From assembly GCF_030817215.1 (NCBI RefSeq), contig NZ_JAUSZA010000001.1, positions 5,244,501 through 5,308,500 of the forward strand: a DNA stretch of 64,000 nucleotides. The letters are read 5' to 3'. Both the position numbers and the translations under genes were made by a program. Source of the stretch: Paenibacillus sp. V4I3 (GTDB lineage Bacteria > Bacillota > Bacilli > Paenibacillales > NBRC-103111). How positions within the stretch are numbered: the stretch's first letter is position 1; every line of letters starts with the position of its first letter. The notes under the pieces were generated by a model. The model made no database searches, was not told the DNA's origin, and was given only the letters and a program-made list of their open reading frames with translations. Shown piece after piece: positions 30,690 to 39,958 of this stretch.

Positions 30690-31544
30690 TCAACCATGAT
30701 ACGAATAAAACCCCTGACCAGATTTGCGCCCCAAACGCCCTGCTTTCACATACTTCCGCAGAAGTGGACATGGGCGATATTTCGAATCCTTAAAGCCTTC
30801 ATAAAGAATTTCCATGATGGATAGACATGTATCCAACCCGATGAAATCCGCCAACTCTAGCGGTCCCATGGGGTGCTTCATGCCTAGCTTCATCACGGTG
30901 TCGACCGATTCAACAGATGCAACACCTTCATAAACGGTAAAAACAGCTTCGTTAATCATCGGCATTAAGATACGATTCGACACAAACCCTGGAAAGTCTT
31001 TCACTTCTACAGGGGTCTTCCCCATTCTTTCACTCAATTTATATACAGCTTCGAACACTTCCTGCGAGGTTTCCAAACCTCGGATGACTTCAACTAAAGG
31101 CATAACCGGTACTGGGTTCATGAAATGCATGCCAATCACCTGGGCCGGACGCCCCGTCACCGCGGCAATTTCGGTAATGGGAAGCGATGACGTATTCGAT
31201 GCCAGTATTACTCTAGGCGGGCAAATGGCATCCAGCCTTTGGAATAGTGAAGTTTTCAACACCATATTCTCGGAAATGGCTTCTATTACAAGATCAACCT
31301 GTTCCGCGTGTTCTAATTGCTCCGCAGGTTGTATTCGACTTAGAATTTCAGCCTTTCTTGCTTCTGTAAGGCCCCCGTTCTCAACACCTCTAGATAGTTG
31401 TTTGTTTATCGAAGCTAATCCTTTGTCAATAAAAGCCATGGAAATATCATGCAATAACACCTTCAAGCCTGAAGCAGCAGCAACTTGAACGATGCCGCTC
31501 CCCATTTGTCCCGCACCAGCAACCATGATACTCTGTATATTCAT
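30690..31544 (-). CDS. mmgB: 3-hydroxybutyryl-CoA dehydrogenase
   Basis: The 284-residue NAD(P)-dependent enzyme has GAGQMGSGIVQVAAASG at residues 9-25 (Rossmann loop), SNTSSLPITEIA, HFMNPVPVMPLVEVIRG (catalytic His), DFPGFVSNRILMPMINEA and the C-terminal HPMGPLELADFIGLDT. It oxidises 3-hydroxybutyryl-CoA to acetoacetyl-CoA. It is the last gene of the operon and matches B. subtilis MmgB in context. With the thiolase upstream it completes the two final steps from butyryl-CoA to acetyl-CoA. The enoyl-CoA hydratase that should come before it is not encoded in the operon. Confidence 0.93.
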   Translation of the reverse strand: MNIQSIMVAGAGQMGSGIVQVAAASGLKVLLHDISMAFIDKGLASINKQLSRGVENGGLTEARKAEILSRIQPAEQLEHAEQVDLVIEAISENMVLKTSLFQRLDAICPPRVILASNTSSLPITEIAAVTGRPAQVIGMHFMNPVPVMPLVEVIRGLETSQEVFEAVYKLSERMGKTPVEVKDFPGFVSNRILMPMINEAVFTVYEGVASVESVDTVMKLGMKHPMGPLELADFIGLDTCLSIMEILYEGFKDSKYRPCPLLRKYVKAGRLGRKSGQGFYSYHG

Positions 31545-31565
31545 CTATTCACCCCCGCCACAAAC

Positions 31566-32747
31566 TTATGGATCTACATGCAAAAGAATGGCGTCCCCTT
31601 GAGCTGCACCGCTGCATATCGCGGCAATCCCATAGCCTCCGCCAATTCTCCGCAGTTCATGGATCAAAGTGAGTATGATTCGCGCCCCGCTGGCACCAAT
31701 GGGATGACCAAGTGCAATTGCTCCCCCATTTACGTTGACTCGCTCCGGATTCCAGCCAAGCAATCTTCCGCTGGTTAACATAACGGCCGCAAAGGCCTCA
31801 TTTACTTCGATCCTGTCAATTTGCTCCAAAGACATAGCCGTTTGACGCAACAGCTTCAGAATCGCCGTAGCTGGTGTGGTCGCGATATATGGCGCTCTTT
31901 CACCTACAGCAGCGTGACCAATAATCCTTGCCAGAGGCTTTATCCCCTGAGAAACAGCCTTTTCTTTGGACATGACCACCATGGCAGCTGCGCCGTCATT
32001 AACGCCGGGGGCGTTCCCAGCTGTTATAGTGCCATCCTCTGTGAACAAAGAAGGTAATGCAGTAAGTTTTTCAAGACTTGTATCTGCTCTAGGGACTTCG
32101 TCTTGACTAATTTCAATTGTTCCATCCTTTTTCTCGATGGTTACTGGGACGATTTCCTCCGCAAAATATCCCCTATTCATCGCTTCTACGGCTCGAATAT
32201 GACTGCGGAGTGCCCAATCATCCTGTGATTCGCGGCTAATTCCGAACTCTGCGGCTACAGTGCTGCCATGAACAATCATATGCACGTTGTGAAATGAACA
32301 CCATAGACCGTCATGAATCATGAGATCCACGAGGCTTTGATCTCCCATTCTTGCTCCCCACCGGGCGCTTGGCAGGGCAAATGGTGCATTGCTCATGCTT
32401 TCCATCCCGCCGGCTACGATACTATCTGCATCCCCTGAACGTATGATTTGATCTGCCATTGTTACACTTCTCAGGCCGGAAGCGCATACTTTGTTAATGG
32501 TCTCCGTCGTCACTCTCCAGTCCAGACCGGCCCATCGGGCAGCCTGACGAGAGGGAATTTGTCCTGTTCCTCCCTGCAGTACCATCCCCATAAGCACTTC
32601 GTCAATGGTTGCCGGATCAATCGAAGATCGGATGATCGCCTCTTTAATCGCTGTTCCACCAAGAACAACAGCCGGGACTTCTTTCAAAGCGCCGCCAAAT
32701 TTACCGAATGGAGTTCGGGCACCGCCCACAATCACACTTTCTCTCAT
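31566..32747 (-). CDS. mmgA: Acetyl-CoA C-acetyltransferase (thiolase)
   Basis: The 393-residue thiolase starts at the ATG 32747 (ATGGAGGA upstream). The nucleophilic Cys is in INKVCASGLRSV, the catalytic His in LGHPIGASGARI, and the second Cys in AAICSGAAQGDA. ARTPFGKFGGAL at the N terminus is typical of biosynthetic/degradative type II thiolases. It cleaves acetoacetyl-CoA to two acetyl-CoA in the proposed valine/isobutyryl-CoA route. It corresponds to MmgA in the B. subtilis mother-cell operon. One position is unusual: the C-terminal loop is CSGAAQG instead of the common C-G-GGQG. Confidence 0.93.
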   Translation of the reverse strand: MRESVIVGGARTPFGKFGGALKEVPAVVLGGTAIKEAIIRSSIDPATIDEVLMGMVLQGGTGQIPSRQAARWAGLDWRVTTETINKVCASGLRSVTMADQIIRSGDADSIVAGGMESMSNAPFALPSARWGARMGDQSLVDLMIHDGLWCSFHNVHMIVHGSTVAAEFGISRESQDDWALRSHIRAVEAMNRGYFAEEIVPVTIEKKDGTIEISQDEVPRADTSLEKLTALPSLFTEDGTITAGNAPGVNDGAAAMVVMSKEKAVSQGIKPLARIIGHAAVGERAPYIATTPATAILKLLRQTAMSLEQIDRIEVNEAFAAVMLTSGRLLGWNPERVNVNGGAIALGHPIGASGARIILTLIHELRRIGGGYGIAAICSGAAQGDAILLHVDP

Positions 32748-32767
32748 AGAATAGTCCTCCATGATTC

Positions 32768-33412
32768 TCAATAAATGATCGTTTCTTGATCATATTGTTC
32801 CAAATAATGCTTAACCCGCTGCATGAAACGACTGCAAATCATCCCGTCCACAATCCGTTGATCATAGGAAACACAAAGTTTGGCTATCGATCGGATCGCA
32901 ATCATCTCCTGAATGACTACAGGCTTACGTACGATGGACTCAAAAGTCAGTATGGCCGCCTGCGGATTATGAATGATTGGACAGGAAAGCAAGGATCCTA
33001 CCGAGCCGGTGTTACTAAATGTAAATGAACCCTCTAATAAATCGGCAGGCAGTAATAATCCACTTCTCGCCCTCATGACCAACTCATACAGCTCAATCGC
33101 GATTCCTGCTATGGATTTACGATCCGCATGATAGATCACAGGTGTTACGATGGTATCGTCGGCAAGAGCAACAACTATCGAAAGGTTGATATCCTTTTGG
33201 AAAAGAATGCTGCCCGAGTGCCAGGTTGAATTCAACATGGGGAACTCCTTCAAGGCATTCACGATCGGTTTCAATACGAAAGGGCTAAGCGAAAGCGGAA
33301 CGCCCTCTCTACGCATAAAGTCGTCTTTCAACTCTTGCCGCAAGGCGACGAGGTTACTGACATCCACTTCGATCATCATCCAAGCATGGGGATTTTCAGA
33401 GATCCTCTGCAT
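32768..33412 (-). CDS. E2-like 2-oxoacid dehydrogenase acyltransferase, catalytic domain only, His replaced by Gln
   Basis: The 214-residue protein covers only the acyltransferase core of a dihydrolipoyl E2: ENPHAWMMIEVDVSNLV, LNSTWHSGSILFQKDINLSI, GSFTFSNTGSVGS and the C-terminal motif. A normal E2 is about 380-450 residues with an N-terminal lipoyl domain and an E1/E3-binding domain; both are absent, and only 12 bases separate the start from the E1-beta stop, so they cannot be nearby. The start has GAAGGAGG six bases before the ATG. The catalytic motif, normally DHRxxDG, reads YDQRIVDG: codon 32858-32860 is CAA (Gln185), not His. Either this is a degenerate or regulatory scaffold, or the complex borrows a full E2 from elsewhere. 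Confidence 0.9.
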   Translation of the reverse strand: MQRISENPHAWMMIEVDVSNLVALRQELKDDFMRREGVPLSLSPFVLKPIVNALKEFPMLNSTWHSGSILFQKDINLSIVVALADDTIVTPVIYHADRKSIAGIAIELYELVMRARSGLLLPADLLEGSFTFSNTGSVGSLLSCPIIHNPQAAILTFESIVRKPVVIQEMIAIRSIAKLCVSYDQRIVDGMICSRFMQRVKHYLEQYDQETIIY

Positions 33413-33424
33413 ACCCAGCCTCCT

Positions 33425-34405
33425 TCAGATTTCCGCTAATTGGCGCATGGCTTCTTTGACGATGTCGACATTCGGCAGGTAAAACTTCTCTAAGGTTGGC
33501 GCCATGCCAACAGGGGGAATATCGGGAGGGCAGCATCTCATGATAGGTGCATCCAATTCGTATAATAGGTGTTCCGCTATTAGAGCCGATATTTCAGCTC
33601 CGATGCCACCTGTTTTATTATCCTCGTGGACGATCAATATTTTACCTGTTTTGGCTGCTGCCTCATAAATAGCAGGCTTATCGAGCGGATGAAGTGTCCG
33701 CAAATCCAATACTTCGGTACTAATTCCTTCTTGCTCCAGCTCGAAAGCCGCTTTAATTGCATAATGTACCGACAAACCGTAGGCAATCACTGTGATATCC
33801 ATACCTTCGCGCCTTATGGCTGCTTTGCCAATAGGAACCGTGTAATCTTCTTCAGGTACTTCATCTGATATCGAAAGATAGCATTTCTTATGTTCGAAAA
33901 AAAGGACAGGATCCTCGTCCCGTACTGCCGCTTTCAGCAAACCTTTGGCATCATATGCTGTAGACGGCGCAACAATCTTGAGTCCTGGAGTGCCAAAAAA
34001 CACTGATTCCGGACACTGTGAGTGATACAATCCGCCTCCGCCTGTCGCGCCGTAAGGTGCGCGAATGACGATTGGACAATGCCAGTCATTATTCGAGCGA
34101 TAACGGATTTTCGCTGCCTCACTAATGATTTGATTAGCCGCCGGGAAAATAAAATCGGCAAACTGGATTTCCGCAATCGGCCTCATCCCGACCATAGCCG
34201 CTCCAATCGCAACACCCACAATGGCTGATTCCGAGAGAGGCGTGTCAAGGACTCTTAATTCACCGAACCGATCGCGCATGCCTTTCGTCGCATTCAAAAC
34301 GCCGCCCTTCCCAATATCCTCTCCGAGCACAAAAACATGCTCATCGCGTTCCATTTCCTCCACCATCGCACGGCGAATGGCCTCCAAATACGTTAAGATT
34401 GGCAT
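33425..34405 (-). CDS. bkdAB: Branched-chain 2-oxoacid dehydrogenase E1 beta subunit
   Basis: The 326-residue subunit has the transketolase pyrimidine-binding pattern: VLGEDIGKGGVLNATKGM at residue 25, ESAIVGVAIGAAMVGMRPIAE, PYGATGGGGLYHSQCPE and FFEHKKCYL. The C-terminal transketolase domain is DITVIAYGLSVHYAIKAA and VHEDNKTGGIGAEISA. With E1 alpha it decarboxylates 2-oxoisovalerate and related keto acids on thiamine diphosphate. Its ATG follows the E1-alpha stop codon directly (TAA-ATG). Confidence 0.93.
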   Translation of the reverse strand: MPILTYLEAIRRAMVEEMERDEHVFVLGEDIGKGGVLNATKGMRDRFGELRVLDTPLSESAIVGVAIGAAMVGMRPIAEIQFADFIFPAANQIISEAAKIRYRSNNDWHCPIVIRAPYGATGGGGLYHSQCPESVFFGTPGLKIVAPSTAYDAKGLLKAAVRDEDPVLFFEHKKCYLSISDEVPEEDYTVPIGKAAIRREGMDITVIAYGLSVHYAIKAAFELEQEGISTEVLDLRTLHPLDKPAIYEAAAKTGKILIVHEDNKTGGIGAEISALIAEHLLYELDAPIMRCCPPDIPPVGMAPTLEKFYLPNVDIVKEAMRQLAEI

Positions 34406-35416
34406 TTAAGCATCACCCCCATCTTCCGCATAAACATGCCGTAATACATCCTCGGGAGCCGGATATGGGGCTTTTTCAGCATATTTCGTTGCTTCATTCA
34501 CTTCTTTTGTAACACTCTCATTCAGCACTTGTTCGATCTCTTCGGACATAACCCCACATTCGATCAAATAACGACGAAACCGCTGCAAGCCGTCCTGCTC
34601 CTTATGGTACTCTACCTCTTCTTTCGTCCGGTACAGCATATCGTCATCTGCTGTGGAATGCGGCGGGATCCGATAAAGCATCGCTTCAATCAACGTCGGC
34701 CCATACCCGCGAACGGCACGCTCCCTCGCTTCTTTGACCGCGCGATACACCTCAAGTGTGTCATTGCCGTCAACACGCTGACCTGGAAAGCCATAGCCTG
34801 CGGCACGATCAACAACGCGTCCGGCCACTTGTCTATGCGCAGGAATGGAAATGGCATACTGGTTATTTTCGCATAGGAAGATAACGGGCAGCTTGAATAC
34901 ACCGGCAAAATTGAACGCTTCGTGCACATCCCCTTGGTTGCTCGCCCCTTCGCCGAAGCTGACGAAAGCTACATGATCTTCCTTCCTCATCATGGCCGTC
35001 AGTGCGATGCCGACAGCGTGTAGGGCCTGTGTGGCAACCGGGCTTGATCCCGAAACGATATGATGCTTCTTATAACCAAAATGCCCTGGCATTTGCCTGC
35101 CACCGTTGATGTCCTCAGCTTTAAATAAGGCTGCCAGCATGAGTTCACGCACGGTCATACCCACCGTTAGGACAAAGGCATAATCCCTGTAATAAGGCAG
35201 AAAATAGTCATGCTGCTTATTTAATGCGAACGCCGCTGCTGCCTGGGTCGCTTCTTGACCTACACTAGAGATATGAAAGGCCGTTTTGCCTGACCGTTGA
35301 AGAAGTGTTGCTCGCTCGTCAAACTTCCTCGCTTTGAGCATGAAGGTATACATCTGCAGCACCTGTTCATCGGTTAAACCGAGCTGTTGATGTTTCGTAT
35401 TTTGCTGAGAAGACAT
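34406..35416 (-). CDS. bkdAA: Branched-chain 2-oxoacid dehydrogenase E1 alpha subunit
   Basis: The 336-residue subunit carries the thiamine diphosphate motif GEGASNQGDVHEAFNFAG ending in CENNQYAIS; the GEG variant is the usual one in bacterial BkdAA. YRIPPHSTADDDMLYRTKEE is the phosphorylation-loop region typical of branched-chain rather than pyruvate E1. It starts with AGAGGAGG upstream, 24 bases after the icmF stop. E3 (dihydrolipoamide dehydrogenase) is not in the operon. Confidence 0.93.
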   Translation of the reverse strand: MSSQQNTKHQQLGLTDEQVLQMYTFMLKARKFDERATLLQRSGKTAFHISSVGQEATQAAAAFALNKQHDYFLPYYRDYAFVLTVGMTVRELMLAALFKAEDINGGRQMPGHFGYKKHHIVSGSSPVATQALHAVGIALTAMMRKEDHVAFVSFGEGASNQGDVHEAFNFAGVFKLPVIFLCENNQYAISIPAHRQVAGRVVDRAAGYGFPGQRVDGNDTLEVYRAVKEARERAVRGYGPTLIEAMLYRIPPHSTADDDMLYRTKEEVEYHKEQDGLQRFRRYLIECGVMSEEIEQVLNESVTKEVNEATKYAEKAPYPAPEDVLRHVYAEDGGDA

Positions 35417-35440
35417 AGAAATTCCTCCTCTCTCCTGCTG

Positions 35441-38400
35441 CTACATATTTCTGCGATATTGCCCGCCTACCTGATAGAGCGCGTGAGTAATTTGCCCCAA
35501 ACTGGCTACCTTGACCGTTTCCATCAATTCGGCGAAAATGTTGCCGCCATCAAGCGCTATTTGCTGCAGCTTTGCCAAAGCCTCGGTTGATTCTGCTTGG
35601 TGCCTCGAGAGAAACTCTCTGAGATTCGTAATTTGCTGCTCTTTTTCTTTCGACGTTGCGCGAGCTAGCGGGATATTCATGTCCTCATCTTTGGAAGGAT
35701 TGGGATGAAGGAACGTATTTACCCCAATAATGGGCAGCTCGCCATGATGTTTTTTCATTTCATACAGCATCGATTCATTCTGGATTTTACCCCTTTGATA
35801 CTGAGACTCCATAGCTCCGAGTACACCGCCCCTTTCACTAATTCGTTCTAATTCCTGCAGCACAGCCTCCTCAACCAAATCGGTCAACTCCTCGATGATA
35901 AACGAGCCCTGCAGCATGTTTTCGTTTTTAACAAAACCAAGTTCTTTTGTGATGATTAATTGAATAGCCATTGCTCGACGTACGGATTCCTCCGTTGGTG
36001 TTGTAATCGCCTCGTCATAAGAATTCGTATGAAGCGAGTTACAGTTATCAAGAAGGGCCATCAGTGCTTGCAGCGTGGTTCGGATATCATTAAAATCAAT
36101 TTCCTGCGCATGCAGAGATCGCCCCGACGTTTGGATATGATATTTCAGTTTTTGGCTGCGTTCATTAGCGTTGTATTTGTTCTTCATAACCGTAGCCCAA
36201 ATTCGGCGCGCCACTCGTCCAATCACCGTATATTCCGGATCAAGCCCATTGCTGAAAAAGAAGGACAGATTCGGTGCGAAGTCATCAATCGGCATGCATC
36301 TAGCCAGATAATACTCAACATAAGTAAATCCGTTAGCTAATGTAAAAGCGAGCTGTGAGATCGGATTCGCCCCAGCCTCGGCAATATGATAACCCGAAAT
36401 AGAAACCGAGTAATAATTACGGACTTCATGATCGATAAAATATTGCTGAATATCGCCCATCATCCGCAGTGCGAACTCCGTTGAAAAAATACACGTATTC
36501 TGTCCCTGATCCTCCTTCAGAATGTCAGCCTGTACCGTCCCCCTCACCGATCTCAGCGTCTGCCCGCGGATCTGGTTAGCCTCCACGTCCGTTGGTAGTC
36601 TAACCTGCTCCCGGGAGAAGCGTTCGATCTGGAAATCGATGGCCGTGTTCATGTACATCGCAAGAAGTATCGGTGCAGGACCGTTGATCGTCATTGAAAC
36701 CGAAGTTAAAGGATCGCAAAGATCGAACCCGGCATACAGCTTTTTCATATCGTCTAATGAACAGACACTAACCCCGCTCTCACCGATCTTGCCGTAAATG
36801 TCCTGCCGTTCATCAGGATCCTCCCCATACAAAGTGACGGAGTCGAAAGCCGTGCTGAGACGCTTGGCTTGATCATTCTGCGATAAATAATGAAATCGTA
36901 GATTGGTGCGTTCCGGCGTCCCTTCGCCTGCAAACTGGCGTTTGGGGTCCTCTGCTGTTCGTTTGAAAGGAAAAACACCTGCTGTAAAGGGGAATTCCCC
37001 CGGAACATTCTCACGGTACATCCAGCGAATGAGATCTCCTGCATCGCGGTATTTGGGCAGGCTCACCTTCGGGATGTCCAGACCTGACAAGCTTGACGTT
37101 GTTAGCTCTGTCACGTATTCTTTATCCCGTACTCGGGTAGTGAATGTTTTGCCTGTGTATTTTCTTTGCAGTTCCGGCCACTGAGCCAGCAGATGGCGTG
37201 TTTCTTTTTGCATACGCGTCTCGAGATTCATCTTTAGTGTTTGCAGCAAATTAATACTTTCGTCCGCTCCTAGCTCCTGCTGCAGGGCTGTAATCGCCCC
37301 TTCAATTTGATAGCAATTAGTAGCCAGCTCGGCTTCCCCTTCTGCGTAGGCATGATACGCCCGTACAGTATTCGCGATTTCTCCTAAATACCGTGTGCAA
37401 TCAGTTGGTATGATGACATGCGTCTTAGCAGCAATATGACCAGTTGAAAATCCCTGAACAGGCCACTGCAAAGCACATTTTCGATTCAAGGTTTCGATGA
37501 GAGCGTTGAATAACGTATCCACGCCAGCATCGTTAAATTGACTAGCCATTGTTCCATAGACAGGCATGGTTTCAAAATTCAACTCAAATAATCCATGATT
37601 TCTCTGAACTTGCTTCTTCACATCCCGAAGTGCATCCGCAGAGCCTCTTCGGTCAAATTTATTAATCGCAATCAGGTCCGCGTAATCAAGCATATCAATC
37701 TTCTCTAATTGCGAAGGCGCGCCGAATTCGCTTGTCATCACATAGAGCGACACATCGGCTACTTCTGTGATCTGATGATCACCTTGACCAATTCCGCTGG
37801 TTTCCACCAAAACGAGATCAAAGCCGGCCGCCTTCAAGATGACAATGGCAGGAGCGATTGCCAGAGATAGCTCGTTGCCTGAGCCCCGTGTTGCCATACT
37901 TCGCATATACACGCGATCGTTGTGAACAGCATTCATGCGGATGCGATCCCCAAGCAAAGCGCCACCGCTTCGCTGCTTGGTTGGATCGACCGATAGGATG
38001 GCGATCGTTTTATCCGGGTACTGACGCAGGAAACGCTGGACTAATTCATCGGTTAGGGAGCTTTTCCCCGCTCCGCCCGTACCTGTGATGCCAACAACTG
38101 GACATGTGGCCCCATTTGACTGTTTACTTAATATCTCTATCTCCGATTTCGATTCCCTGCTTTCACAAGCTAGTTCGGCAGCTGTAATGAAGCGGGCTAT
38201 CGACCTATGATCTTTGATTTGCCCTAGTCCGCTTACTTCATAACCTTGGACATAGCCAGAAACCGTACTAAAATCACACTCCTTCATCATGAAGTTAATC
38301 ATCCCTTGCAAGCCAAGCTCCCTTCCATCGTCAGGGGAAAATAGGCGAGTAACGCCATAGTCATGCAGCATTTTGATTTCTGAAGGAAGGATCACACCCC

Positions 38401-38713
38401 CTCCGCCGCCGAAGACTTTGATCTCGAGTGCCCCTTTTTCCCGCAATAAATCAATCATATAAGTAAAGTACTCGACGTGCCCGCCTTGATACGATGAAAC
38501 GGCAATTCCCTGAACATCCTCCTGAATAGCTGCTTGCACAATTTCCCTAACGGATCGGTTATGCCCTAGATGAATGACCTCCGCTCCACTGGCTTGAAGA
38601 ATTCGCCGCATAATCGTAATGGACACATCATGGCCGTCAAATAAAGCCGAAGCCGATACGAATCTCACCTTATGCATCGCACGATAGTTGGTTTCCGAAC
38701 CCACAGATGCCAC
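35441..38713 (-). CDS. icmF: Fused isobutyryl-CoA mutase (IcmF)
   Basis: The product is about 1090 residues from the GTG at 38713 (AGAGAGGT six bases upstream). Domain order: cobalamin-binding domain at residues 10-130 with the DxH loop ALFDGHDVSITIMRRIL; MeaI-type GTPase chaperone at about 200-420 with P-loop GITGTGGAGKSSLTDEL and NKFDRRGS base specificity; linker; acyl-CoA mutase TIM barrel at about 540-1090. The substrate loop FPFTAGVFPFKR has Phe where methylmalonyl-CoA mutase has Tyr, favouring isobutyryl-/n-butyryl-CoA. It interconverts isobutyryl-CoA and n-butyryl-CoA with adenosylcobalamin and also may act on isovaleryl/pivalyl-CoA. Context with bkd, acyl-CoA dehydrogenase and thiolase genes supports valine degradation. 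Confidence 0.94.
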   Translation of the reverse strand: MASVGSETNYRAMHKVRFVSASALFDGHDVSITIMRRILQASGAEVIHLGHNRSVREIVQAAIQEDVQGIAVSSYQGGHVEYFTYMIDLLREKGALEIKVFGGGGGVILPSEIKMLHDYGVTRLFSPDDGRELGLQGMINFMMKECDFSTVSGYVQGYEVSGLGQIKDHRSIARFITAAELACESRESKSEIEILSKQSNGATCPVVGITGTGGAGKSSLTDELVQRFLRQYPDKTIAILSVDPTKQRSGGALLGDRIRMNAVHNDRVYMRSMATRGSGNELSLAIAPAIVILKAAGFDLVLVETSGIGQGDHQITEVADVSLYVMTSEFGAPSQLEKIDMLDYADLIAINKFDRRGSADALRDVKKQVQRNHGLFELNFETMPVYGTMASQFNDAGVDTLFNALIETLNRKCALQWPVQGFSTGHIAAKTHVIIPTDCTRYLGEIANTVRAYHAYAEGEAELATNCYQIEGAITALQQELGADESINLLQTLKMNLETRMQKETRHLLAQWPELQRKYTGKTFTTRVRDKEYVTELTTSSLSGLDIPKVSLPKYRDAGDLIRWMYRENVPGEFPFTAGVFPFKRTAEDPKRQFAGEGTPERTNLRFHYLSQNDQAKRLSTAFDSVTLYGEDPDERQDIYGKIGESGVSVCSLDDMKKLYAGFDLCDPLTSVSMTINGPAPILLAMYMNTAIDFQIERFSREQVRLPTDVEANQIRGQTLRSVRGTVQADILKEDQGQNTCIFSTEFALRMMGDIQQYFIDHEVRNYYSVSISGYHIAEAGANPISQLAFTLANGFTYVEYYLARCMPIDDFAPNLSFFFSNGLDPEYTVIGRVARRIWATVMKNKYNANERSQKLKYHIQTSGRSLHAQEIDFNDIRTTLQALMALLDNCNSLHTNSYDEAITTPTEESVRRAMAIQLIITKELGFVKNENMLQGSFIIEELTDLVEEAVLQELERISERGGVLGAMESQYQRGKIQNESMLYEMKKHHGELPIIGVNTFLHPNPSKDEDMNIPLARATSKEKEQQITNLREFLSRHQAESTEALAKLQQIALDGGNIFAELMETVKVASLGQITHALYQVGGQYRRNM

Positions 38714-38730
38714 GACTGCACCTCTCTTCC

Positions 38731-39873
38731 TCAATCAGCAAGAAGGCTTTGAGAAATGACCACTCGCTGGATTTCGTTCGTCCCTCCATAGATTTGCGTG
38801 ATCTTGGCATCGCGCATATAACGTTCAACGGGGAACGCTTTTGTATAGCCATATCCTCCGAAGATTTGAACAGCTTCTACAGTCACCTCCATGGCCGTGT
38901 CTCCAGCAAAAAGCTTGGCATAAGCAGATTCTTTGCCGTATGATATCCCCTGACTTTCTCGCCAAGCGGCTTGATACGTCAGCAATCTGGCTGCCTCGAT
39001 TTTTGTTGCCATATTCGCAAGCTTAAAGCCAATCGCCTGCTGCTGCGCAATCGGCTTACCAAACTGTTTGCGTTCTTTGGCATAGGCCAACGAGACATCC
39101 AGTGCTCCTTGCGCAATCCCTACCGCCTGAGCCGCGATTCCGATTCTAGCGCCATCAATCGTGCGCATTGCGATTTTATATCCTTCTCCTTCATTTCCAA
39201 GTAGGTTTTCCATGGGTATGCGGCAGTCGTCAAAGAGAATCTCCGTCGTCGGCGATGAGCGAATGCCCAATTTTCTTTCCTTTTTGCCAAATGTAAATCC
39301 GGGTGTGTCTTTCTCTACGATAAATGCGCTCCAGCCTTTGTGCTTTTGCAAAGGATCCGTCAAAGCGAACACGATATAAATTTCCGCAGCACCTGCATTG
39401 GTAATGAATTTTTTGGAGCCGTTTAATACATAGTGATCCCCATCTCGTATGGCTGTCGTTCCCATGGATCCAGCATCGGAGCCTGAGCCGATCTCTGTCA
39501 GACCGTATGCCCCAAGCTTCTTCCCTTCTGCCATCGGACGTAGAAACCTTATCTTCTGCTCTTCCGTCCCAAAGGTATAAATAGGCCAGCCTGCAAGCGA
39601 AATATGTGCCGATAGAGTAATACCTGTAGAAGCGCACACACGAGATAGTTCCTCTACAACAAGACAATAGGTCAGATAATCGGAGCCAAGCCCACCGTAG
39701 TTCTCAGCCCAAGGAATCCCCGTCAGACCAAGCTCTCCCATTTTGTTAAATAAGGCTCGATCAAACCGTTCATCCTCATCTCGAAGGGCAGCACTCGGTT
39801 CCACCTCATTTTCGGCGAAATCACGGACCATACTGCGAACCATTTCCAATTCCTCCGACAAGCTAAAGTCCAT
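38731..39873 (-). CDS. Acyl-CoA dehydrogenase lacking the canonical catalytic Glu
   Basis: The 380-residue flavoprotein of the short/branched-chain acyl-CoA dehydrogenase family starts at the ATG 39873 (GGAGG ten bases upstream). LTEIGSGSDAGSMGTTAIRDG and FITNAGAAEIYIVFAL are the FAD and substrate blocks. The end, QIYGGTNEIQRVVISQSLLA, has Gly (codon 38785-38787, GGA) where the usual Glu base stands in QIYEGT. The alternative position used by isovaleryl-CoA dehydrogenase (DLER) is here IDGARIG, also without Glu. It is about two-thirds identical by eye to the other acyl-CoA dehydrogenase in the operon, which keeps the Glu. A role as electron-transfer partner, a different base, or loss of function are all possible. 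Confidence 0.9.
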   Translation of the reverse strand: MDFSLSEELEMVRSMVRDFAENEVEPSAALRDEDERFDRALFNKMGELGLTGIPWAENYGGLGSDYLTYCLVVEELSRVCASTGITLSAHISLAGWPIYTFGTEEQKIRFLRPMAEGKKLGAYGLTEIGSGSDAGSMGTTAIRDGDHYVLNGSKKFITNAGAAEIYIVFALTDPLQKHKGWSAFIVEKDTPGFTFGKKERKLGIRSSPTTEILFDDCRIPMENLLGNEGEGYKIAMRTIDGARIGIAAQAVGIAQGALDVSLAYAKERKQFGKPIAQQQAIGFKLANMATKIEAARLLTYQAAWRESQGISYGKESAYAKLFAGDTAMEVTVEAVQIFGGYGYTKAFPVERYMRDAKITQIYGGTNEIQRVVISQSLLAD

Positions 39874-39958
39874 GCCAGTACGACCTCCTCTAGATGACTT
39901 AAGTGTACGCAAAGACCCCACCGATATCAGGAGATCAGTGAGGATGATTCAAAGGCCG

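Noticed and set aside
35960..36340. Plus-strand 126-codon frame inside icmF
   Set aside because: It is opposite a well-conserved mutase domain and has no family features.
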